A stretch of DNA of 64,000 nucleotides, taken from IMG/VR virus record IMGVR_UViG_3300021598_001271, positions 1 through 64,000 of that record; one strand, given 5' to 3'. This DNA comes from a virus. Shown piece by piece: positions 7,843 through 15,663 of this stretch. The notes under the pieces were generated by a model. It searched no databases and was not told where the DNA came from. It worked only from the letters and a program-made list of their open reading frames with translations. The position numbers were made by a program, and so were the translations under genes. The first letter of the stretch is position 1. Each line of letters starts with the position of its first letter.

Positions 7843-8535
7843 ATGGGTCTAAATAAATTAAGTGACGAGGATATTAAAATATTACAAACATTCTCAATGT
7901 ACATACAAAGTTATGGTTCTAAAGTAGTTAGAACTACTCTTGAAGTTAGTACTGATGGTGAATTTTATGACGATATTTACGGTTGGAATGGTGATGGTAG
8001 TAGAATAACAATACCATCGTATGAATCAATCGACGAATTAATTTTAAAAATTATAGAAGAAGAAAATTTTGTAAACAATTATTTTGATAGTGATGATAGA
8101 GGTAATATCACACCAATAATTAACGCAAATGCCCAAACATTAACTTTCAGTGCCGACATATATGTTACAAAAGGAGACCCTGTTGGAGGTACTTTTGATT
8201 CCGAGGATTTACCTGAATATGTTTTAAAGTGGATTAGAGAAAACAGAGAAAATGAAAGTTATAAGTTTGGTACTATAAGTTACCAAGGCGGTGGTGATGA
8301 CGGTTATTTGGAATCGGATATTATAGTTAATGGTAATTCAGGTCATAGTTATCCTGAAAATGTACACGATTGGTTAATTCACACAATAACAGGTTTTGGT
8401 GATTGGTACAATAATGAAGGGGGTCAAGGTGAAGTTCACATTGATTTCATTAATGAAGAAGTATCAATAGAAGGTGAAATAAATTACGAAACTGAAGATA
8501 CTCAAAAATTAGATTACTACGCTTCGTTCAAATAA
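7843..8535 (+). CDS. Acidic hypothetical protein
   Basis: 230 residues, strongly acidic, Gly- and Tyr-rich, with no tag, signal or membrane segment. Pairs of Asp/Gly-rich stretches (GGGDDGYLESD) suggest a beta-rich fold. No family recognised. Preceded by a late-type octamer, so possibly a virion or late accessory protein. It converges with the next gene, overlapping by 19 bp. Confidence 0.6.
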   Translation: MGLNKLSDEDIKILQTFSMYIQSYGSKVVRTTLEVSTDGEFYDDIYGWNGDGSRITIPSYESIDELILKIIEEENFVNNYFDSDDRGNITPIINANAQTLTFSADIYVTKGDPVGGTFDSEDLPEYVLKWIRENRENESYKFGTISYQGGGDDGYLESDIIVNGNSGHSYPENVHDWLIHTITGFGDWYNNEGGQGEVHIDFINEEVSIEGEINYETEDTQKLDYYASFK

Positions 8536-8720
8536 TTAATAAATTCATCAATAGACATAACCCCATCAATCCCTTCGATTAGTATGGGGTTTTTCTTTTT
8601 ACCACCTTCAACCATATTTTTAACAACCATATAAAACTTACAAGGTTGTTCCACTTTTAGTTTCATCATCAAAGCATTATATGACTTCTGTTTCAATCTA
8701 TCACTACGATAAGTTGTCAA
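8517..8720 (-). CDS. Small basic hypothetical protein
   Basis: 67 residues with a basic N-terminus (MTTYRSDRLKQKSYNALMMK) and a small C-terminal domain. Family not recognised. The 3' end overlaps the converging gene. No convincing promoter box directly upstream. Confidence 0.5.
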   Translation of the reverse strand: MTTYRSDRLKQKSYNALMMKLKVEQPCKFYMVVKNMVEGGKKKNPILIEGIDGVMSIDEFINYLNEA

Positions 8721-9027
8721 ATTTGTTACCGTTATTTGATTTTCCTTTGTTTGAACTATTGTGTTTCATATCTTTATTTTATATAATAATAAGAAATATT
8801 TTTTAAATAAAAAACCCCTCCGAAGAGGGGTTGGTCAGGCTACTAAGTTCAATAAATTATTCTAAAAAGAATTTTAAGTGTTGATAAGCGAAGTTTGAAA
8901 TGGCAATTTTTGACTAAAGGACTGTTACAGTATCAAAATCTTCTCATCTGTTAGCTCAATTTCATAATAGAAGTTGTAGATAACCATAAAGGTTATATAA
9001 TCTATATCCCTGTTCGCACTGACGGCT
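8721..9027 (-). other. Gene-free 0.3 kb stretch, probable long 3' UTR or small RNA
   Basis: No open frame with coding character on either strand. On the minus strand it runs from the stop of the upstream gene to a strong terminator at 8808-8833. It contains a perfect six-pair hairpin (ATAACC-TTTAT-GGTTAT at 8980-8996). It may be a structured 3' UTR or an independent small RNA. The left 85 bp beyond the terminator show nothing recognisable. Confidence 0.35.
8808..8833 (-). terminator. Intrinsic terminator with TTCG tetraloop
   Basis: AACCCCTCTTCGGAGGGGTT followed by TTTTATTT on the minus strand. A UUCG loop on an 8-bp stem is very stable. Confidence 0.9.
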
Positions 9028-9465
9028 TTAGATTTCAGTCACCGCATTGTGGGTGTCCAAAATATCTTGGATTTCCTCGATTTGAGCTTCGATGTGTTTA
9101 ACCATCTCGTCTCTTTCAACGATTCCAATTTCGGCAACCATAATAGATGGTGGTAATTCACTATCCCATCTACCTCGGGTAACCTTTCCTTCTTGACAGT
9201 TAAGAGATTTTAATCTCGAAGCCATCGATTTCAATTCTGACAATCTAAAAATCTTGTCATATACAGTAGCGTTTGCTCTGTGGATTTTGGTTTTTAACTC
9301 AACCAACTCATTAACTGATGAGTTGTACGCTTCCAACGCTTCTCGAGTGTCGTAAGGTTTTTTAGTACCTTCTTCAACTGAATTGTACGCTGAAAGTTTT
9401 TGGTAGTTTTCACTAACCTGAAGAACTAACTTGTTCTTTAACTTTAAGGCTTTCTTAATATTCAT
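9028..9465 (-). CDS. Helical protein, DIP1984-like
   Basis: 145 residues, nearly all helix. LKTKIHRANATVYDK, LSELKSMASRLKSLN and the end HIEAQIEEIQDILDTHN match the layout of the DIP1984 family of small alpha-helical proteins, which often occur in bacteria and phages and have no firm function. Probably oligomeric. No host-type promoter was found immediately upstream. Confidence 0.5.
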   Translation of the reverse strand: MNIKKALKLKNKLVLQVSENYQKLSAYNSVEEGTKKPYDTREALEAYNSSVNELVELKTKIHRANATVYDKIFRLSELKSMASRLKSLNCQEGKVTRGRWDSELPPSIMVAEIGIVERDEMVKHIEAQIEEIQDILDTHNAVTEI

Positions 9466-9527
9466 ATTGTCTGTCTATCTTTGTTTTAAGAATATAAGTG
9501 ATTATTCAAAAAAGTCAAATTAGTTAT

Positions 9528-10091
9528 TTAATTAAAAAGATTTTCTAAATAAACAAACATAGGTTCTAAGTCCTTGTTTGCAGTGTGACGACCAATCATC
9601 AATTCAAAATCTTGATGTTCTTTTTTATACATTTCAAACATACGAGATTTAGTCATCTTTGAGTATTGTACGTTCGCAATACGGTCACATAGTTTAACAA
9701 ATACCGCACCTGGAGTTTGACGTATTCCTTCGTAGTATTTAACACCACCACGTTCTTTACGATTCTTACCTTTCTCGTTGGTAACTGCGTAAACAATATC
9801 CGCAGCTTCTTGACCCAAATGATTCATAACATCATTGTAAGATACTCGAGTATCCTCAATCAAGTCGTGACCCCAAGTCGCCAACATACAAGCTTGCATT
9901 AATGTAACTTGTTCTTGTCTTGGTCCACGATACGGTTCACCTGTGTAGTAATCTACCTCGTTGTCTAACAAATAATTAAAATCTTTTGCCACCTCATTAA
10001 CCATACGAAGATGAAACTCATACGGAAGATAGGTGTCATACATATGGTTTGTGTTTCTGTGTTGGTCTATACACCATTGTTGTTTATCCAT
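9528..10091 (-). CDS. HD-domain phosphohydrolase, (p)ppGpp hydrolase-like
   Basis: 187 residues. The HD signature is complete: His about 27, GHDLIEDT at about 74-81, and KLCDRIANV with Asp about 136. EDT after HD and the CDRIANV strand are features of SpoT/MESH1-type ppGpp hydrolases. No synthetase or ACT domain is attached, so it is a single-domain small alarmone hydrolase type. It could block the host stringent response during infection. Behind a well-formed host-type promoter, so probably early. The substrate is inferred from motif likeness only. Confidence 0.75.
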   Translation of the reverse strand: MDKQQWCIDQHRNTNHMYDTYLPYEFHLRMVNEVAKDFNYLLDNEVDYYTGEPYRGPRQEQVTLMQACMLATWGHDLIEDTRVSYNDVMNHLGQEAADIVYAVTNEKGKNRKERGGVKYYEGIRQTPGAVFVKLCDRIANVQYSKMTKSRMFEMYKKEHQDFELMIGRHTANKDLEPMFVYLENLFN

Positions 10092-10110
10092 AATCTTGTC
10101 TTTTATATTA

Positions 10111-10140
10111 CAAAGATAATATTTTATTTGGTAAGTTCAA
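10111..10140 (-). promoter_or_regulatory. Host-type promoter TTG-N19-TATCTTTG
   Basis: Minus strand: TTG at 10138-10140, 19-nt spacer, then TATCTTTG at 10111-10118, 19 nt before the start of the HD gene. The classical Bacteroidota arrangement. Confidence 0.7.
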
Positions 10141-10486
10141 AGTAAAAAGTGATTGGATGTGGTGTTTCTTGAACTAAATTGTATTTTTTAGCAAACCTGA
10201 AGTTGGGATTGTATTCATTTAACCTTCTAAGTTGTTCCCCAATTTCTTTTCTAAACTGTTCAACCGAGTGAGATGATTTCCATTTGTTACATACACGACA
10301 AGTTGGTAAAAGATTACTAATATCATTCATCTCTTTGTCTGTATACTTTTTTTGTATCTTCATCTTAAAATGAAATTGCGATACAATGTGGTCAACCTGC
10401 ATTTCTTTGAATTCTATTTCACACCCACAGTAACCGCAGTGTCCACCACATTTATCGTAAACTTCTTGTCTATTAATCTTCTTCAA
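10124..10486 (-). CDS. HNH endonuclease
   Basis: 120 residues if translation begins at TTG (MKKINRQEVYDKCGGHCGYC). ATGs further upstream at 10525 or 10549 would overlap the preceding gene by more than 50 bp. CGYCG and CRVCN supply zinc ligands, and VDHIVSQFH with LLPTCRVCNKWKSSHS is the HNH core. Probably a homing or DNA-processing nuclease. It overlaps the upstream gene by 14 bp. The start choice is uncertain; the family is not. Confidence 0.75.
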   Translation of the reverse strand: MKKINRQEVYDKCGGHCGYCGCEIEFKEMQVDHIVSQFHFKMKIQKKYTDKEMNDISNLLPTCRVCNKWKSSHSVEQFRKEIGEQLRRLNEYNPNFRFAKKYNLVQETPHPITFYFELTK

Positions 10487-10739
10487 CTTCTTCAGGATTA
10501 AACTGTTCGAAATGGGTGTTCTCATCCATCTCTTTCCATCCACCTTCACCTTCCATATAGGTGAAAGCTAATGTTACAATACAACTTCTTAAACCATCCA
10601 ACTCCCTTTGGATATAGTCAGGGTCAATGATGATTTGTGGGTCCCAACTAGCATCGGTGATTCTACTATTTAGTTTTTCTGCGAGAGAGTTGTAATTAAA
10701 TAACAACTGTCTCCTCAATCCATCCATACTTACTGTCAT
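10473..10739 (-). CDS. Small hypothetical protein
   Basis: 88 residues, helical, with an acidic tail ending NPEEVEED. No family recognised. It sits in a tightly spaced minus-strand string (1 bp gap to the upstream gene, 14-bp overlap with the HNH gene). Confidence 0.55.
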   Translation of the reverse strand: MTVSMDGLRRQLLFNYNSLAEKLNSRITDASWDPQIIIDPDYIQRELDGLRSCIVTLAFTYMEGEGGWKEMDENTHFEQFNPEEVEED

Positions 10740-10740
10740 A

Positions 10741-11046
10741 CTAATTCTCCTTTTCGTTTAAACGTTTAACAACTTCATCCTCAATTCTAACTAAGAAGTT
10801 AATATCCTTTTCAACCATATCGTTAATCTTACCCCCAAATCTACCCATAACATCATATAGGTTGGTGTAGAATCTACACATATTAAACTTCAACTTGATT
10901 TGAGTGTACTTGAATCCAGGGACTTTTGTTAATCCTTCAAACACTTCATCAAGATATTCGATAACTGCTGGTATTGCAATATCAAGCCCGTAGTGACCTT
11001 CTTCAAGATATTCTCCATATTTTTCATTAAATTCATTAGTCGTCAT
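10741..11046 (-). CDS. Small hypothetical protein
   Basis: 101 residues starting at MTTNEFNEKYG. The upstream in-frame extension overlaps the neighbouring gene and is discarded. Helical, mixed charge, one Cys. It overlaps the stop of the upstream gene by 11 bp. Family unknown. Confidence 0.6.
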   Translation of the reverse strand: MTTNEFNEKYGEYLEEGHYGLDIAIPAVIEYLDEVFEGLTKVPGFKYTQIKLKFNMCRFYTNLYDVMGRFGGKINDMVEKDINFLVRIEDEVVKRLNEKEN

Positions 11047-11248
11047 ATTCTTCTTCATAACTTTCAATTTTATCATTAACGTATTCACGTATTTTTTTCA
11101 TACTCTCCAAAAACTCCAATCGTAATTTATGGAACTCCTCATCCTTAATTTCCTCAAAACTTGAGTAATGTTCAAAACAATAATCAATACCTTCATTTCC
11201 CATTCGGTACTGAACCATTTGCCAATCTTCCAATTCTTCTAAAGTCAT
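11036..11248 (-). CDS. Small acidic hypothetical protein
   Basis: 70 residues from MTLEELEDWQMVQYRMG, very acidic at the C-terminus (ESYEEEYDD). The start is chosen because a TACTTTTG box lies 14 nt upstream and the 17-codon extension overlaps another gene. Acidic small early proteins are often inhibitors or DNA mimics, but nothing specific supports that here. Confidence 0.55.
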   Translation of the reverse strand: MTLEELEDWQMVQYRMGNEGIDYCFEHYSSFEEIKDEEFHKLRLEFLESMKKIREYVNDKIESYEEEYDD

Positions 11249-11252
11249 AATA

Positions 11253-11612
11253 TTAATTTTTACAAAAGTAGATATTTTCAGGGAAACTTCCAAACACAAA
11301 TTTAGTTACGTCACAAAGCCACATATCTAATTTGTATTCAAGACCCATATAACTAACCAATTTATACCAAGCACCTGTACCCATTTCCCATCCTTCTAAC
11401 GTACCCAAATATTTCATTTCAAGTATCTCAGAACCTTCAAAAGGGACGGTAGATAATGTAAGAAATACCGTTTCCTCTCCTTGAGACAGTAACTCAAGGA
11501 ATAAATCGGCACCTGCAACCATTTCCAATTCATCAACACTACCCTCCCATTCAGGTAAATCAACATACCATCGACCGACTTCAGTTTTATAAAATTTGAA
11601 CGTTCTCCTCAT
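11253..11612 (-). CDS. Conserved protein, DUF6717-like
   Basis: 119 residues beginning MRRTFKFYKTEVGRWYVDLP. The pattern DLPEW, MVAGADLFLELL, AWYKLV and MWLCDVTKFVFG matches a small family of phage and bacterial proteins without known activity. The ATG overlaps the stop of the upstream nucleotidyltransferase gene by 1 bp, so translation is probably coupled. Confidence 0.65.
   Translation of the reverse strand: MRRTFKFYKTEVGRWYVDLPEWEGSVDELEMVAGADLFLELLSQGEETVFLTLSTVPFEGSEILEMKYLGTLEGWEMGTGAWYKLVSYMGLEYKLDMWLCDVTKFVFGSFPENIYFCKN
11263..11270 (-). promoter_or_regulatory. Host-type -7 box TACTTTTG
   Basis: Matches TAnnTTTG, 14 nt before the start of the acidic small gene and inside the 3' end of its upstream neighbour. 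No clear TTG partner, so it may be weak. Confidence 0.35.
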
Positions 11613-12340
11613 TATTGTTCCATTGTTGGTTTTAACCACATTAATTTATTCTCAAAGATATATCTTTTAAGTCTTGGGTAATCATTCAAAGTATCCAAAG
11701 TGTCCATCGTATCGTGTTTGAAACACTTATACAACTCTTCTCGGATTCTCTCAGAAGAAACAACCTTCATCTTATTTTCATAGTCGTAGTTGTTGATATA
11801 GTAATCTAAGTGTCTCAAACTAAATCCTTTGGTGATTGCAAAACGAATCGCTCTTAAAATACGAAGTGGGTCATCGTCAAATGTTTGTTTTGTCGGTAGT
11901 GGAGTAGTCAAAACCATTTTATCTAAGTCCTTCATTCCACCAAACAAATCTATAATCTCACCATCATCACCTTTCGCCATCGCATTAACAGTAAAGTCCC
12001 TACGTTCTAAATCGTCTTTAAGAGTCCCTGGTATTACGATAGGTGTTCTTGTACCTTCCACATACCCAATCTCTTTTCGAGCCATTACGAAGTCGGCAAC
12101 ACCTTGATACTTGTGGTCTTTTGGGAACTTAGCTCTAACGGTAAAACAATCAGGTGTTGATAGGAAAATATCAAACTTCTCATTAGTTAGGTATGTTTCC
12201 AAAACCACGAACATCTCGTGTGCGGTTTTGTATCTATCCAATAACGTATCGTTAGGGACTGCAACATAGTCCACATCCTTGGATTGAAGACCTAAAATCT
12301 CATCCCTAACTTTTCCACCAACTTCATAAAATTTAAACAT
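11612..12340 (-). CDS. CCA-adding enzyme / poly(A)-polymerase family nucleotidyltransferase
   Basis: 242 residues covering the class II head and neck. GGKVRDEILG with the metal-binding DVDYV (Asp about 22 and 24) is the catalytic site; RRDFTVNAMA (about 113-122) and DDPLRILRAIRF (about 156-167) are family hallmarks. The body and tail are short: bacterial CCA enzymes exceed 350 residues. It may repair tRNA 3' ends or add short tails, and fits an RNA-repair role alongside the RNA ligase. It has its own host-type -7 box immediately upstream. Confidence 0.85.
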   Translation of the reverse strand: MFKFYEVGGKVRDEILGLQSKDVDYVAVPNDTLLDRYKTAHEMFVVLETYLTNEKFDIFLSTPDCFTVRAKFPKDHKYQGVADFVMARKEIGYVEGTRTPIVIPGTLKDDLERRDFTVNAMAKGDDGEIIDLFGGMKDLDKMVLTTPLPTKQTFDDDPLRILRAIRFAITKGFSLRHLDYYINNYDYENKMKVVSSERIREELYKCFKHDTMDTLDTLNDYPRLKRYIFENKLMWLKPTMEQ

Positions 12341-12341
12341 A

Positions 12342-12947
12342 CTACAAACTTAATATTTTTTCTTTAATTTTCCTAACCCAACTTTTCTTTTCAGGTTTAC
12401 TAACTGGTAATACAAGACTAGATTGATTGAATAAATCTCTACCACCGCCTAACATCATTTCTATTCTTTCTCTTTCAACCTCCATCCTTCTTTTTTCATA
12501 TTCCTCTCTAATACGTTCCTGACCAGCCCATCTCATAAACCTTTCATATCTAGGATGAACTACTATTATACCATTTCTCGGTCTAAAAGTGTAAGGGTCG
12601 TAACCACTACCTTGTGTTAATACCTTTTGAAACAGTTCGAAGTATGTCATTCTAACACACTTTTGAGTGTATTCATTAATTCTGATTAATATATTAAAAT
12701 TACAAAACTCAGTAATATCAAACCATTCAAGTAATTTATCTGTAGTTGCCAGAATCGCCTCCAACATAATATTAGGATTACGATATTCGTTTCTAATATC
12801 AAAAACCAATTCATAGTTTTCATATGTTTTATACATACATAAACCCTGTAGTAACTCACCGCAGTTATCCTGTTCAGTAATCCGAATTGTAATCCGAATT
12901 AGATTATTGAATATGTCGGTAATACGGTCTTCTCGATTATGGTACAT
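12342..12947 (-). CDS. Hypothetical protein with C-terminal basic coiled region
   Basis: 201 residues from MYHNREDRITDIF; a longer frame overlaps the next gene by 44 bp. An Arg/Glu-rich helix (about 140-165, RIREEYEKRRMEVER) and a basic end (KKSWVRKIKEKILSL) suggest nucleic-acid or membrane contact. Family unrecognised. It lies between two nucleic-acid-related genes in one unit. Confidence 0.55.
   Translation of the reverse strand: MYHNREDRITDIFNNLIRITIRITEQDNCGELLQGLCMYKTYENYELVFDIRNEYRNPNIMLEAILATTDKLLEWFDITEFCNFNILIRINEYTQKCVRMTYFELFQKVLTQGSGYDPYTFRPRNGIIVVHPRYERFMRWAGQERIREEYEKRRMEVERERIEMMLGGGRDLFNQSSLVLPVSKPEKKSWVRKIKEKILSL
12345..12352 (-). promoter_or_regulatory. Host-type -7 box TAAGTTTG
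   Basis: Only 4 nt before the ATG of the nucleotidyltransferase gene, implying an essentially leaderless mRNA if used. It lies in the coding end of the upstream gene. Confidence 0.35.
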
Positions 12948-13548
12948 ACAATACGGTTGGGTTTTTCTTTTGAATATCAATATCAGGATATCTTTCCTTA
13001 AACTTCATAACATTAAATGGTTGAGTAATGATGTGGATACCACTCTTAGTTTTAATGAAGGTCATACCTTGCTCCTTCTTAGCTTCAAGTTGTAATTCAT
13101 TAATATACTCTCTCATTGAGATGTAATACGAATCGTGATTAAAACTATCTATCGATACGTTATCGATGTCAATTACCCATCTCTTCTCATTAGTTTTGAT
13201 TTGTCCGACAACACTATCGAATAATCCTTTCTGATTGTGTACTCCGTTTTTGATTCTTTCTGCGAGTGACATCATCATATCTAAAGAAACATCACTGTGG
13301 TTTTGTTTCTGTACGTGAATGTAAGCTCGGGCATTGAACATCTCACAAAGTTGCTTAATCTCGTCGTATCTTTTCTCAAGATACTGAACACTATCCACAC
13401 AATAAGTTTTGATAGTTCTAACTGACTGGTGGTTATCTCTTTCCCCCTCAGGTTGGTCCTTCTTCCTCTTAAACACATAAAGCATATAAAAGTCACCTTC
13501 TTTCTCGAAGTTAAGCAGGGTCTTAATTACGTTTATATTATCTATCAT
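12937..13548 (-). CDS. Hypothetical protein, possibly primase-polymerase-like
   Basis: 203 residues starting MIDNINVIKTLLNF; the 54-codon extension upstream would read into the neighbouring plus-strand gene. RWVIDIDN (an Asp-x-Asp strand) followed by TKSGIHIITQPFN and a closing KKNPTVLYVP resembles the active-site order of small archaeo-eukaryotic primase-type folds, where an acidic pair is followed by a basic or His strand. This is a faint resemblance, not an identification. Confidence 0.5.
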   Translation of the reverse strand: MIDNINVIKTLLNFEKEGDFYMLYVFKRKKDQPEGERDNHQSVRTIKTYCVDSVQYLEKRYDEIKQLCEMFNARAYIHVQKQNHSDVSLDMMMSLAERIKNGVHNQKGLFDSVVGQIKTNEKRWVIDIDNVSIDSFNHDSYYISMREYINELQLEAKKEQGMTFIKTKSGIHIITQPFNVMKFKERYPDIDIQKKNPTVLYVP

Positions 13549-13552
13549 AGAG

Positions 13553-13560
13553 CAAATATA
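13553..13560 (-). promoter_or_regulatory. Host-type -7 box TATATTTG
   Basis: 4 nt before the chosen ATG on the minus strand, and the reason the shorter start is favoured. Another near-leaderless arrangement. Confidence 0.4.
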
Positions 13561-13582
13561 AGAAATTAATTTTAAACCGCAA

Positions 13583-13590
13583 TATTTATA
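13583..13590 (+). promoter_or_regulatory. Late-type octamer TATTTATA
   Basis: Ends 3 nt before the ATG of the plus-strand tagged gene. Confidence 0.55.
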
Positions 13591-13593
13591 GTT

Positions 13594-14202
13594 ATGAAAA
13601 TTACTATTACAGAACAACAATATAAAATATTGGTCGAGGACGCTCAGATTGAACCGTCTAAAACCGCAGTCAAAAATATCTGTACTGCGGAAAAATTCTG
13701 TAGTAGTCAAGGTAAAATTACTTTTGGTCAGTTAAGAGCACTTGTTGAGGCGGGTAAAAAAGAAAGACTTCTTAAACATATTGGTGAAGGGGGATTTAAA
13801 GCAATGATTAGAATTGTTCCTTGGTTTTTACCTCAGGCGGCGATTGCAGGGTTCATTGGTTCAACTGCAAGAGCTTTAAACAAATTATTTAAACCAGCAC
13901 TTACTGAAACTGAATCTTATAAAACTTGGTGGGGTAAAGTAGTTTTAAAGTCATTTAAACTATCCGAAGGTGAGTTGAACTTGGAAGACCCATTCTCAAG
14001 AATATTCTTTATATCTGATGGTCTTATGACAATGTTAGATGATAAGTATAAAGTTAAGTTCGCTAACCATATTTCAGATATCGCATCATCAATGGATGAT
14101 AATACCGAAGTACCTGAATTATTTGTAGAAAATGAATTAAGGAAATGGGTTAATGATAAATTCTTTTTAGACCCACCCTTACCTGAAAAAATAATACAAT
14201 AA
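13594..14202 (+). CDS. Tagged hypothetical protein (ITEQQY family)
   Basis: 202 residues starting MKITITEQQYKILVEDAQ, with ITE and LVE as candidate processing sites. The body has a hydrophobic segment at about 71-90 (MIRIVPWFLPQAAIAGFIGS) that could cross or contact a membrane, then a helical acidic domain. No family recognised. A single-gene transcript with its own octamer and terminator. A membrane-active packaged protein is possible. Confidence 0.65.
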   Translation: MKITITEQQYKILVEDAQIEPSKTAVKNICTAEKFCSSQGKITFGQLRALVEAGKKERLLKHIGEGGFKAMIRIVPWFLPQAAIAGFIGSTARALNKLFKPALTETESYKTWWGKVVLKSFKLSEGELNLEDPFSRIFFISDGLMTMLDDKYKVKFANHISDIASSMDDNTEVPELFVENELRKWVNDKFFLDPPLPEKIIQ

Positions 14203-14232
14203 AAAAACCCTCTTTCGAGGGTTTCTTTTTTT
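14202..14232. terminator. Bidirectional intrinsic terminator
   Basis: AAACCCTCTTTCGAGGGTTT with A-run and T-run on either side, serving both converging genes. Confidence 0.9.
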
Positions 14233-14965
14233 ACATCATCTTCAAGATGACTTCGGTTCTACCATCCCATTTGATGATTCTTGATTTTGGAATCCAAAAT
14301 TCCATCTCACCGATTTCCTCAACTTTCGCCAAGTACTCATCACGGAATCTTTCGGCTTGACTTGCGTCTGTGATGTACTCAACTCCCATATGTTTAGCAC
14401 AAGTCTTACCCATTCTTGTCAACATTGAGAACTCGTCAGTCAAGGTCTTAGCACAACACATACAAACATCACCACGTTTAACTGTCATCTTACCTGAGAA
14501 CTTAACCGCTTTTGGTGACACCGCCAACACCTTAGTGATGTCAATCAAGATTGGGTTGAACTTAAGTTCGTAAGTCTCTCTCAAACCTTGTCCGATGGTA
14601 CGTCCGATTTTGATAGTCTCACCGATAGTTGGGATGTTCAAGTTAACAGTGTTCGCTTTAGTATCCTCTTTTTGGATTTGTCCAATAGCCGCACTCACTT
14701 GTTTGTCCGACAATTTACCATACTTCTCAAGTTTAGATTGGATTTCTTTAACGAAAGAGTTCTCTCCTTGGTAAGATTGGATTCTCTTCATATCCTCGGT
14801 CATCTCAACCTGTTTAGCCTCAACAGGGGCGTTTAAGATTTTTTCAACTGCGTTTGCCTGAGCTTGAGTTAAAGAACCGTACTTTGCAACCGCGTCTTTC
14901 ATTTTATTGATGAAAGAGTTTTGACCTTTGTAATTCTGAACTTTTTGGGTGATGGTAGATGTCAT
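14231..14965 (-). CDS. Repeat-containing zinc-binding hypothetical protein
   Basis: 244 residues from MTSTITQKVQNYKG. Two copies of a 33-residue helical repeat lie at about 12-44 (YKGQNSFI...KYGSL) and 68-100 (YQGENSFV...KYGKL). A Cys cluster follows (CMCCAKTL and a distal TCAKHMG), likely one zinc site. An acidic, Trp-containing C-terminus ends it. It has one of the strongest conserved promoters in the window, so it is probably made early and in quantity. Function unknown; binding of nucleic acid through the zinc site is possible. Confidence 0.6.
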   Translation of the reverse strand: MTSTITQKVQNYKGQNSFINKMKDAVAKYGSLTQAQANAVEKILNAPVEAKQVEMTEDMKRIQSYQGENSFVKEIQSKLEKYGKLSDKQVSAAIGQIQKEDTKANTVNLNIPTIGETIKIGRTIGQGLRETYELKFNPILIDITKVLAVSPKAVKFSGKMTVKRGDVCMCCAKTLTDEFSMLTRMGKTCAKHMGVEYITDASQAERFRDEYLAKVEEIGEMEFWIPKSRIIKWDGRTEVILKMM

Positions 14966-15016
14966 AGTTGTATCGTTTTGTGAATACAAAGATACAACAA
15001 TAATCCGAATCTACAA
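14966..15016 (-). promoter_or_regulatory. Strong host-type promoter with conserved leader
   Basis: TTG at 15014-15016, 19-nt spacer, TATCTTTG at 14987-14994, then a leader containing TATTCACAAAACGATA before the ATG. The same leader block occurs before three other genes. Confidence 0.75.
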
Positions 15017-15030
15017 GGAATTTTTTAAAA

Positions 15031-15663
15031 TTATTTTTCTTTTTCGTGAATGAAGTTGAATTTCACGTTAGACCTGTCTTCAATGTTTTTACCCCAAGGT
15101 TGGTGTTTTCCTACGTAGTTAGTGAAGTCACTTTGAATAACCCTAACAATGTTCTTTTCAACCTTTTCTTTTGTTACACCAGGTAATTCACCTTTTGTGT
15201 AGTTTTCAGGTGTTTTAACGGCTTTGTTACCATCGCGTCTATTAACTTCCATAACGTTAACATCAACAACAATTTTACCGTCTTCTTCTCTAACATCAGT
15301 TATTTTAAATTTAACTTTAAATCCAACATCGTTAGGATTAACATCATTACGGTCTTCCCATCCTACCTGAGAAGTAACGTTTTTAGGTCTTTTACTGATT
15401 AAACTTTCTTTATCCTTAACCGCACTTTTGACTTTGTTTTTCATTATATCATCAAGAGTTGCAGACCTTTCAAGTTTTGACATCTCATCTTGAGTAACAA
15501 GTACCACATCTTTACCAATGTTACTATCATATTTAACAGGATTAGCATTAGACATTTGTCTACCTGTTGAACTTGAGTATCTTCTTGTTACCTCGTACCA
15601 CACACCTTGTTTGAACAGATATACAGGATACCATCCATAAGAATAAACCGCGTAAACTCCCAA
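15031..15663 (-). pseudogene. 3' part of a frame-disrupted tagged gene
   Basis: The frame carries 210 codons but has no normal start: it opens with TTG inside the upstream frame, and its first residues (GVYAVYSYGWYPVYLFKQGVWYEV as read on) continue naturally from the upstream protein after a -1 shift. The pattern YPVY, GVWYEV, RYSSSTGRQMS is a recurrent phage-protein segment that normally sits inside a longer chain. The rest is charged and beta-rich and ends IHEKEK. Either a programmed -1 shift, a recent mutation, or a base error in the assembly. Confidence 0.55.

Noticed and set aside
9476-9483. Plus-strand TATCTTTG
   Set aside because: No plus-strand gene follows; probably a chance match in AT-rich sequence.
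12342-12980. RITEQDN in the protein at 12342 as a cargo tag
   Set aside because: It lies over 20 residues in, there is no octamer, and the gene belongs to an early-type string, so the match is probably chance.
12907-13095. Plus-strand frame across two minus-strand genes
   Set aside because: Shadow frame with no independent evidence.
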